Shown: positions 7,506 to 12,955 of the stretch, in pieces
How positions within the stretch are numbered: position 1 is the stretch's first letter
Layout: each line of letters begins with the position of its first letter
Assembly (NCBI GenBank): GCA_019236485.1
Contig: JAFAIY010000177.1
Location: forward strand, 1 to 13,488
Direction of reading: 5' to 3'
DNA: 13,488 nt
DNA from: Comamonas sp.
GTDB lineage: Bacteria > Pseudomonadota > Gammaproteobacteria > Burkholderiales > Burkholderiaceae_C
The notes under the pieces: model-generated
Database searches by the model: none
Seen by the model: the letters and a program-made list of their open reading frames with translations, nothing else
Told to the model about the DNA's origin: nothing
Position numbers and translations under genes: made by a program

Positions 7506-7537
7506 ATTTTAGGCTCCCCCGCATCATCGGCGCTCAA
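7506..7537 (-). promoter_or_regulatory. Possible promoter of xseB-ispA-dxs
   Basis: On the minus strand TAAAAT (7506-7511) is one base from the -10 consensus. A TTGAGC -35-like hexamer (7532-7537) is present, but at a 20-nt spacing that is too long. Transcription from here would give a short leader of about 28 nt before the xseB ATG. Confidence 0.3.
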
Positions 7538-7601
7538 TGCCCGCAAAGCCTGGCCCGACCGGCTGTCTTCTGCATGACGATCCCGCCCCGCCCTAGCGGC
7601 A

Positions 7602-7646
7602 CAGGCCCGCGCCCGCGGGCTTGGCGATCGGCGCTATGCGGGCCTG
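7602..7646. repeat. Inverted repeat in the xseB-oxygenase gap
   Basis: CAGGCCCGC (7602-7610) and GCGGGCCTG (7638-7646) are perfect complements around a 27-nt loop that itself contains the palindrome GCCCGCGGGC. No T-run follows, so it is not an intrinsic terminator. It lies upstream of the TATAAT box at 7705. In GC-rich DNA a 9-bp pairing of this kind may be chance. Confidence 0.35.
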
Positions 7647-7704
7647 CAGACGGCGGCGCGCGCTTCAATACACGTACCGGAAAAACGGAAATAACCCCAC
7701 GGGC

Positions 7705-7710
7705 TATAAT
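7705..7710 (+). promoter_or_regulatory. Consensus -10 box (TATAAT) of a possible promoter
   Basis: A perfect TATAAT preceded by GGGC. No recognisable -35 hexamer lies 16-18 nt upstream (the bases there are A-rich) and there is no TGn extension. The predicted start would be near 7717, just before the structured element that ends in a terminator at 7838. Confidence 0.45.
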
Positions 7711-7716
7711 CCCATT

Positions 7717-7838
7717 CCCGTCAAACCGGCCCCGTGCCTGGTCATCCTGGTCGGGCACCCAAGAAGCCGCGCCGGCGCGCCGGACTTCTTTTGTGCCCGA
7801 GACTCGTGCCCAGTCAAGGCCGGTTTCGTTTTTTATTT
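7717..7838 (+). ncRNA. Candidate structured small RNA or 5' attenuator, unassigned
   Basis: About 120 nt follow a TATAAT box and end in a terminator. The outer stem is AAACCGGCC (7723-7731) with GGCCGGTTT (7818-7826), followed after CG by TTTTTTATTT (7829-7838). Inside is a second long stem, TCGGGCAC-cc-AAGAAG (7751-7766) with CTTCTT-tt-GTGCCCGA (7785-7800), capped by the self-complementary segments CGCGCCGGCGCG (7768-7779) and CCGGCGCGCCGG (7772-7783). The region between outer and inner stems holds a 9-nt tandem repeat (CCTGGTC at 7737 and 7746) and extra GTGCC(C) copies that could pair alternatively. There is no ATG within it. It could be a free small RNA, a leader attenuating the oxygenase gene that starts 54 nt later, or only a terminator with a long stem. 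It does not match any RNA family that I can recognise. Confidence 0.45.
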
Positions 7839-7891
7839 ACCGCGTGCGCACGCGCACCCTCCCTGTGGGGAGTCTTTAGGTCAGGTCACCC

Positions 7892-9031
7892 ATGTCTGAT
7901 TTAAGTCTTCAGCTGCAGCAGGCCGCAAGCCAACTACCAGTTTCAAGCTACTTCGACCCGGCGCTGTTCCAGCGCGAGTTGGAGACCATTTTCCAAGCCG
8001 GCCCGCGCTATGTGGGCCACCAGCTGGCCGTTCCCGAGATAGGCGACTACTACGCCCTGCCCCAGGAAAAAGAAGGCCGCGCGCTGGTGCGCAATGCCAA
8101 GGGCCAGATCGAGCTGATCTCCAACGTCTGCCGCCACCGCCAGGCCGTGATGCTCAAGGGCCGCGGCAATCTGCTGACCGAAGGCAAGGGCCATGCGGGC
8201 GGCAACATCGTCTGCCCGCTGCACCGCTGGACCTATAGCACCAGCGGCGAGCTGCTGGGCGCGCCCCATTTCAGCCACGATCCCTGCCTGAACCTCAACA
8301 ACTACCGGCTGCGCGAGTGGAACGGCCTGCTGTTCGAGGACAACGGCCGCGACATCGAGTCCGACCTGGCCGGCATGCAGCTGCGCGAGCAGCTGAGCTT
8401 CGACGGCTTCGTGCTCGACCATGTCGAGATGCACGAGTGCAACTACAACTGGAAGACCTTCATCGAGGTCTATCTCGAGGACTATCACGTCGGCCCCTTC
8501 CACCCAGGCCTGGGCAACTTCGTGACCTGCGACGATCTGCAGTGGGAGTTCGCCAAGGAATACTCGGTGCAGACCGTGGGCGTGGCGCCCAGCTTCGGCC
8601 GCCCGGGCTCCGACATCTACAAGAAGTGGCACGAGGTGCTGCTGAACTACCGGGGCGGCAAGCTGCCCGAGCGCGGCGCGATCTGGCTGACCTACTACCC
8701 CCACATCATGGTGGAGTGGTATCCGCATGTGCTCACCGTCTCGACCCTGCACCCGCTGGCCGTGGACAGGACGCTGAACGTGGTGGAGTTCTACTACCCC
8801 GAGGAAATCGCGGCCTTCGAGCCCGAGTTCGTGCAGGCACAGAAGGCCGCCTATATGGAGACCTGCATCGAGGACGACGAGATCGCCGAACGCATGGACG
8901 CGGGCCGCAAGGCCCTGTTCGAGCGCGGCGACAACGAGGTCGGCCCCTATCAGAGCCCCATGGAAGACGGCATGCAGCACTTCCACGAGTGGTACCGTAG
9001 CGTGCTGGGCGACGCCGTCCCCCAACGTTAA
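7892..9031 (+). CDS. Rieske [2Fe-2S] ring-hydroxylating oxygenase, alpha subunit family
   Basis: This is an oxygenase component that takes electrons through a Rieske centre to a mononuclear iron site to hydroxylate or demethylate a small substrate. The 379-residue protein has the Rieske ligands C80-x-H82 (VCRHR) and C108-P-L-H111 (CPLHRW). The spacing between the pairs is 25 residues, longer than the usual 15-20, because of a Gly/Lys-rich insertion around 90-104. The catalytic domain shows NWKTFIEVYLEDYHVGPFH (186-204), giving D197 as the bridging Asp and H199 and H204 as iron ligands; the third carboxylate is probably in the IEDDEIAERMD region near 335. The ATG at 7892 has a modest AGGT 5 nt upstream. 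No reductase or ferredoxin gene adjoins it. The sequence resembles the GbcA/YeaW-like branch (betaine or carnitine type) as much as aromatic dioxygenases, so the substrate is left open. A hairpin terminator follows the gene. Confidence 0.9.
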   Translation: MSDLSLQLQQAASQLPVSSYFDPALFQRELETIFQAGPRYVGHQLAVPEIGDYYALPQEKEGRALVRNAKGQIELISNVCRHRQAVMLKGRGNLLTEGKGHAGGNIVCPLHRWTYSTSGELLGAPHFSHDPCLNLNNYRLREWNGLLFEDNGRDIESDLAGMQLREQLSFDGFVLDHVEMHECNYNWKTFIEVYLEDYHVGPFHPGLGNFVTCDDLQWEFAKEYSVQTVGVAPSFGRPGSDIYKKWHEVLLNYRGGKLPERGAIWLTYYPHIMVEWYPHVLTVSTLHPLAVDRTLNVVEFYYPEEIAAFEPEFVQAQKAAYMETCIEDDEIAERMDAGRKALFERGDNEVGPYQSPMEDGMQHFHEWYRSVLGDAVPQR

Positions 9032-9054
9032 CCAGAGGCGAACCCTCGAAACTG

Positions 9055-9097
9055 ATAGCTGCTGGCGCACACAGGACAAGCGCAGCAGCTATTTTTT
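9055..9097 (+). terminator. Terminator-like hairpin containing the TAGCTGCT repeat, copy 2
   Basis: ATAGCTGCTGGCGC (9055-9068) pairs with GCGCAGCAGCTAT (9080-9092) apart from one bulged G, around an 11-nt loop, and runs into TTTTTT (9092-9097). It lies 23 nt after the oxygenase stop. The left arm matches the repeat at 6205-6217 in 12 of 13 bases, so this terminator probably derives from, or is, a dispersed repeat. Confidence 0.75.
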
Positions 9098-9117
9098 ATG
9101 CTGAATCGATTGAAGGT

Positions 9118-10032
9118 ATGCAAGCTTTGTGGATGGTATTGGCCGCGCTGATTTTTGCGGTCATGAGTGTGTGTGTGAAGTTTGCCTCCCAGGACTTCAA
9201 CGCGGCAGAGATCATCTTCTACCGGGGCCTGGTCAGCATGGCCCTGCTGGCCTGGCTGGCCAGGCGCAGCGGCGTGACCCTGGCCACCAAATACCCCCGG
9301 GAACATGGCTGGCGCAGCTTCGTCGGCGTCATCTCCATGGGCGCCTGGTTCTATGCCATAGGCCATCTGCCGCTGGCCACGGCCACCACGCTCAACTCCA
9401 TGAGCAGCATCTGGATGGCCGTGTTCCTGATCGCCCAGGGCCTGTGGATGCGCCATACGCTGCGCAAATCCTATGCGGCCCAGCCCGAGACACGCCGCGC
9501 CATTCCGCCCTTTCCCTGGGGCCTGGTGAGCACGGTGTTCCTGGGCTTCATCGGCGTGCTGCTGGTGCTGCGTCCCAGCAGCGCCCCGACCAGCGAATGG
9601 ATAGCGGCCATGGGCGGTCTGTTCGGCGGCATGTTTGCGGCCATGGCCTATATGCAGGTGACCACCCTGTCCCATTTGGGCGAGCCCGAGTCGCGCGTGG
9701 TGTTCTACTTCTCTCTGGGCTCGGCCGTGGCGGGCGGCATCACCATGCTGTTCACCGGCGTTTCGGCCTTTCCGGGCTGGAGCGCGCTATGGCTGCTGCC
9801 CGTGGGCGTGCTGGCCGCCGTGGCCCAGGTCTGCATGACCAAGGCCTATGCCTCGGCCGGCAGCAAGCGCAACACCCTGGTGGTGGCCAATCTCCAGTAC
9901 TCGGGCATCGTGTTCGCAGCCCTGCTCAGCCTGGCGCTGTTCGGCGAGAGCATTCCCCTGATCGGCTGGGCGGGCATTGCCCTCATCGTCATCAGCGGCG
10001 CCGCCGCCACCGCATTGCGCTCGCGCAGCTGA
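9118..10032 (+). CDS. EamA/DMT-family membrane transporter
   Basis: This is an inner-membrane protein of the drug/metabolite transporter superfamily, typically an exporter of amino acids or other small metabolites; the substrate cannot be told. The 304 residues contain two EamA repeats of about five helices each, roughly 2-151 and 164-298. The first helix begins at once (LWMVLAALIFAVMSVCVKFA, 4-23), and the last covers WAGIALIVISGAAATAL (284-300). Residues 109-134 form a polar insertion between helices 4 and 5 (LWMRHTLRKSYAAQPETRR). The ATG at 9118 is the best start by domain extent, yet the only Shine-Dalgarno-like GAAGG (9112-9116) ends 1 nt before it. TTG at 9127 would have ideal spacing but would trim the first helix. 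It begins only 20 nt after the hairpin T-run at 9097, so it is either read through or served by a promoter inside the upstream gene. Confidence 0.9.
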   Translation: MQALWMVLAALIFAVMSVCVKFASQDFNAAEIIFYRGLVSMALLAWLARRSGVTLATKYPREHGWRSFVGVISMGAWFYAIGHLPLATATTLNSMSSIWMAVFLIAQGLWMRHTLRKSYAAQPETRRAIPPFPWGLVSTVFLGFIGVLLVLRPSSAPTSEWIAAMGGLFGGMFAAMAYMQVTTLSHLGEPESRVVFYFSLGSAVAGGITMLFTGVSAFPGWSALWLLPVGVLAAVAQVCMTKAYASAGSKRNTLVVANLQYSGIVFAALLSLALFGESIPLIGWAGIALIVISGAAATALRSRS

Positions 10033-10113
10033 TTTTTGGCGGCCGCGGCGCCGCATAATGGTTTGCATCCACGGCGGGCGACGACGCCCTCCGCCATTCC
10101 ATCCGGAGCAGCC

Positions 10114-11025
10114 ATGACGACATCCACGCCCGAGCACTACAACACCTTGATCTCCGTCGAACAACTGGCCCGGCTCAAGGCCGGCGGCCGGCCTTTGATG
10201 GTGTTCGACTGCAGCTTCGATCTGAGCCGCCCGCCCGCCGGCCATGAGCAGTATCTGCAGGCCCATATCCCCGACGCCGTCTTTGCCGACCTCGACAAAA
10301 ACCTCAGCGCCCCGCACGGCGCGCCCGGCGCCCATGGCGAAGTGGCCACCAGCGGCCAGGCCGCCTCGGGCGGCCGCCACCCCCTGCCCACGCGCGAGCG
10401 CTTCTCGGTCTGGCTGTCGTCCATAGGCTTTACCAACGCCATGCAGGCCGTGGTCTACGACCGCAACGGCGCCAACTACTGCGGACGGCTGTGGTGGATG
10501 CTGCGCTGGGCCGGACACGATGCCGTGGCCGTGCTCGACGGCGGACTCCAGGCCTGGCAGGCCGCGCAGCAGCCGCTGGGCCATGGCGAAGAGCCCGCGC
10601 GCTTCCAGTCCAATTTCGAGCTGGGCCGGCCGCTGGAGAGCCTGAAGACCGCGGCCCAGGTGGAAGTAGAACTCGGCCAGAGCAGCCAGACCCTGATAGA
10701 CGCGCGTGCCCCGGCCCGCTACCGCGGCGAGGTCGAGCCGCTGGACCCCATCGCCGGCCATATCCCCGGTGCCCTCAACCGCCCGTTCGGCAGCAATCTG
10801 GGCGCCGACGGACGCTTCAAGCCCGCGGCCCTGCTCAAGGCCGAGTTCGAGGAACTGCTGGCCGGACGCGATCCCGCCAGCGTGGTCCACCAATGCGGCA
10901 GCGGCGTCAGCGCAGTACCCAATCTGCTGGCCATGCGCATCGCGGGCTTTGCACCCACGGCGCTGTTTGCGGGCAGCTGGAGCGAATGGTGCAGCAAGCC
11001 CGGCCGCCCCGTGGAGCGCGGCTGA
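10114..11025 (+). CDS. sseA: 3-mercaptopyruvate/thiosulfate sulfurtransferase
   Basis: This is a two-domain rhodanese that transfers sulfane sulfur from 3-mercaptopyruvate (or thiosulfate) to a thiol or cyanide acceptor. In the 303-residue reading the inactive N-terminal domain spans about 13-155 (FDCSFDL 31-37, HIPDAVFADLD 51-61, DGGLQAW 142-148) and the catalytic domain about 175-295 (DARAPARYRGE 196-206, GHIPGALNRPF 215-225). The active-site loop is C261-GSGVSA, with the Cys-Gly-Ser-Gly pattern of mercaptopyruvate sulfurtransferases rather than the CRKGVT of classical rhodanese. Residues 67-88 form an Ala/Gly-rich insertion (about PHGAPGAHGEVATS onward) just before the conserved RHPLP, where relatives usually have a shorter loop. 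The ATG at 10114 has GGAG (10105-10108) 5 nt upstream; a longer frame from a TTG at 10036 lacks support. The gap after eamA is 81 nt with no terminator, so cotranscription is possible. The symbol is by family, not by proven function. Confidence 0.9.
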   Translation: MTTSTPEHYNTLISVEQLARLKAGGRPLMVFDCSFDLSRPPAGHEQYLQAHIPDAVFADLDKNLSAPHGAPGAHGEVATSGQAASGGRHPLPTRERFSVWLSSIGFTNAMQAVVYDRNGANYCGRLWWMLRWAGHDAVAVLDGGLQAWQAAQQPLGHGEEPARFQSNFELGRPLESLKTAAQVEVELGQSSQTLIDARAPARYRGEVEPLDPIAGHIPGALNRPFGSNLGADGRFKPAALLKAEFEELLAGRDPASVVHQCGSGVSAVPNLLAMRIAGFAPTALFAGSWSEWCSKPGRPVERG

Positions 11026-11044
11026 GCGAGCCTTGATCCATATC

Positions 11045-11068
11045 CCCCTGGCCGCAACGACTCAGGGG
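11045..11068. terminator. Weak hairpin between convergent genes
   Basis: CCCCTG (11045-11050) and CAGGGG (11063-11068) can pair around a 12-nt loop in the 49-nt gap between the sulfurtransferase and the diguanylate cyclase. There is no T-run in either direction, so termination here is uncertain. Confidence 0.25.
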
Positions 11069-11074
11069 TGAGCT

Positions 11075-12214
11075 TTATCGCGTCGCCCAGACCACGCGGT
11101 TGCGTCCCAGCCGCTTGGCCGCATAGAGTGCCTCGTCGGCGCGCTCCAGCAGCGACGCCAGTTCCTCGCCTTCCAGGAACTGGGCCGCGCCCACGGAGAC
11201 CGTGAGCCCGACCGCCGCTCCGGCCGGCAGCTGCACCGGCGTGGCCGCGACCGCCGAGCGCACGCGCTCGAGCAGATAGCGGCCGTCCTGCGCCGAGGTA
11301 TTGCACATCAGCAGCACGAACTCCTCCCCGCCCCAGCGCGCCAGGATATCGGCGCTGCGCACGCAGCCCGAGACCAGGCGCGCAAAGCTCTGCAGCACCA
11401 GATCACCGGCGCCATGGCCATGGGTGTCGTTGATGGCCTTGAAGGCATCCAGATCCAGCTGCGCCATGAGCAGAGGCTGGCCGCTGCGCGCGGCGCGCAT
11501 GGCCTCGAGACGCATCATCTCCTGCATATGGCGGCGATTGGGCAGGCCGGTCAGCTCGTCGCGCGTGGCCAGCTCGCGGACCTGCTCCACCGCCTGGGAC
11601 AGATCCCGCTTCCGGCTCTGCAGATGCTCGCGCATGGCATGGGCGCGCAAGGTCAGCGCCGTGCTGGTGAACAGCACCACGGCCACGATCAGCAGATACA
11701 TCGCCGCCAGCTCGACGGGCATGGCGCCCAGCGGCTCCCAGCATTGCACCAGGGCCGCGGCCACGCCATAGGCGAGCAGGCCGTAGACCATCAGCACCTT
11801 GATCTGGGCCGGCCTCAGGCCGAAGACCCCGAACATCATGATCACCGCCAGCACCGGCGGCGTGATGCCGCGCGCCTGGTCGGCGATGGCATAGGCCACG
11901 GCATTGCTGGTGATGGCATAGGCGGTCTGCACATGGGTGAAGGCAGGGTCGCGCCAGCCCCGGCTGATGCCGCTGCGGATCAGCACAAAGCTGATCAGCA
12001 CGCAGGCCCCGCTGCCTAGCGACCACCAGCGCACCAGCCGGGGATCGGCCAGGCCCGCGGCGGCGCCGAGCTCCAGCGAAAAAATGCAGCACACCATGAG
12101 CAAGCAGGCCCAGCCCGTGGTCACCAGCGACGCCCGCAGGCGGGGTTCGGTCGTGAGCAGAAGGTCCAGCCAGCGCTGCAGGCGCGTGCGGGCCGCGATG
12201 GAGTCCAGGCTCAT
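11075..12214 (-). CDS. Membrane diguanylate cyclase (GGDEF domain)
   Basis: It makes cyclic di-GMP from two GTP, the second messenger that favours attachment over motility. The 379 residues comprise an N-terminal membrane region with about six hydrophobic segments (roughly 30-50, 65-80, 98-112, 119-134, 138-158, 168-188), a short helical linker (about 190-215), and a GGDEF domain from DELTGLPNRR (219-228) to the end. D254 in LDLDAFKAIND is the expected metal ligand, and the signature is GGEEF (295-299), an active variant. An inhibitory site RSAD (286-289) lies exactly five residues before it, so product feedback is likely. No periplasmic or PAS sensor domain is visible; the membrane part itself may sense. 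The ATG at 12214 has a GGGGA 7 nt upstream. It is divergent from flhDC across 376 nt, suggesting a role in motility control by position only. Confidence 0.95.
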   Translation of the reverse strand: MSLDSIAARTRLQRWLDLLLTTEPRLRASLVTTGWACLLMVCCIFSLELGAAAGLADPRLVRWWSLGSGACVLISFVLIRSGISRGWRDPAFTHVQTAYAITSNAVAYAIADQARGITPPVLAVIMMFGVFGLRPAQIKVLMVYGLLAYGVAAALVQCWEPLGAMPVELAAMYLLIVAVVLFTSTALTLRAHAMREHLQSRKRDLSQAVEQVRELATRDELTGLPNRRHMQEMMRLEAMRAARSGQPLLMAQLDLDAFKAINDTHGHGAGDLVLQSFARLVSGCVRSADILARWGGEEFVLLMCNTSAQDGRYLLERVRSAVAATPVQLPAGAAVGLTVSVGAAQFLEGEELASLLERADEALYAAKRLGRNRVVWATR

Positions 12215-12590
12215 GCTTCTTTCCCCGTGCTCCGGGCTAGCACATCAGCCATGCGCTGCAAGCCCTGCGAATGCTCTCAGATACATAGCAAAAATCCCTC
12301 AATTCACGACATAGGCCGGAGCTCACGGGCCCACAATAGCCATCGAGCAGCCATTCCCCGCGAGCCAGGTCAAGCGCCCCGCACTGCGCTGTCACGTCAT
12401 CCAGCAGGAAGACATAGATGTAAGGTAAATCTTACACACCCCCTCCCACAAACAGACGCGCGGCACCGACACACCCCGACTTCAGTTCGATCAGGGCCTG
12501 GAACACAATCCATTTCAACAGATCGAAACATTTTTAACTTCTTGTTCTCGCAAGCCGTTCCGATCTGCCGAGTTTGAAAGGACAGGACCC
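12215..12590. promoter_or_regulatory. Divergent regulatory region between the cyclase gene and flhDC
   Basis: This 376-nt gap has no gene that I can support and is AT-richer than its flanks, as expected for promoters. Its clearest element is a perfect dyad at 12419-12436 (listed separately). A weak sigma-70-like pair, TTCAGT (12481-12486) and CACAAT (12504-12509) with 17-nt spacing, could serve flhD, but it matches the consensus poorly. An A/T tract (12528-12540) lies nearer to flhD. AAAGGA (12577-12582) is the flhD ribosome site, 8 nt before the ATG. On the minus strand no convincing promoter for the cyclase was found. Confidence 0.5.
12419..12436. promoter_or_regulatory. Perfect dyad TGTAAG-N6-CTTACA upstream of flhD
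   Basis: The arms TGTAAG (12419-12424) and CTTACA (12431-12436) flank GTAAAT. The 18-bp symmetric, AT-rich site lies 155 nt before the flhD start, and the size fits a dimeric transcription factor. It stands out in a GC-rich genome. The cognate regulator is unknown. Confidence 0.4.
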
Positions 12591-12917
12591 ATGAACAACG
12601 AACAACTGCTCGCCGAGATTCGCGAAGCCAACCTCACTTACCTGATGCTGGCCCAGACGCTGATCCGTCAGGACAAGGCCGAAGCCGTGTTCCGTCTGGG
12701 TCTGAACGAGGAAGCCTGCGATCTGCTGGCAACCCTGTCCTCGGCACAGGTGCTCAAGCTGGCCTCGCGCAACACCCTGCTGGCCAGCTTCCGCGTCGAC
12801 GACGAAATGGTCTGGAGCCTGCTGACCAACCACAGCAGCAACAAGATCGCCAACGCCGCGACCAACACCTTGCACGCCAACATCCTGATGGCCAGCCGTG
12901 TCTCCGAAGTGCTCTGA
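12591..12917 (+). CDS. flhD: Flagellar transcriptional activator subunit FlhD
   Basis: FlhD joins FlhC in the FlhD4C2 complex that turns on the class II flagellar operons. The 108 residues align without gaps to Escherichia coli FlhD over the core: LLAEIREANLTYLMLAQTLI (6-25), RQDKAEAVFRLGLNEE (26-41) and LKLASRNTLLASFRVDD (55-71). The Cys65 of the E. coli protein, which makes an intersubunit disulfide, is Ala here (A65). The C-terminus is a little shorter than that of E. coli, ending at the SRVSEVL region. The ATG at 12591 has AAAGGA 8 nt upstream. flhC follows after 38 nt with a strong ribosome site, so the two form one operon. The long upstream gap and the dyad at 12419-12436 are candidate control points. 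Confidence 0.97.
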   Translation: MNNEQLLAEIREANLTYLMLAQTLIRQDKAEAVFRLGLNEEACDLLATLSSAQVLKLASRNTLLASFRVDDEMVWSLLTNHSSNKIANAATNTLHANILMASRVSEVL

Positions 12918-12955
12918 GCACTTGCTAGCTACAACCCGGTTTCAAGGAGACACCC

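Noticed and set aside
7717..7838. Identification of the structured element as 6S RNA
   Set aside because: It is rod-shaped with a central internal loop as 6S RNA is, but about 120 nt is too short compared with the usual 160-200. The sequence does not match the 6S I remember, and the neighbourhood is not one I associate with ssrS.
7487..7879. A 130-codon plus-strand frame covering the xseB-oxygenase gap
   Set aside because: No ribosome site or recognisable sequence; it runs through the TATAAT box, the hairpins and the oligo-T terminator, so the region is better explained as non-coding.
7943..9079. A 378-codon minus-strand frame opposite the Rieske oxygenase
   Set aside because: The plus strand encodes all Rieske and iron ligands; the antisense product is Val/Leu/His-rich, has no motif and runs through the terminator.
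9787..10893. A 368-codon minus-strand frame across the transporter and sulfurtransferase genes
   Set aside because: It overlaps two recognised genes and the gap between them, and shows no domain.
12227..12577. A 116-codon frame in the gap upstream of flhD
   Set aside because: Basic and Pro/His/Ser-rich with no family features or good ribosome site; it lies across the expected regulatory region.
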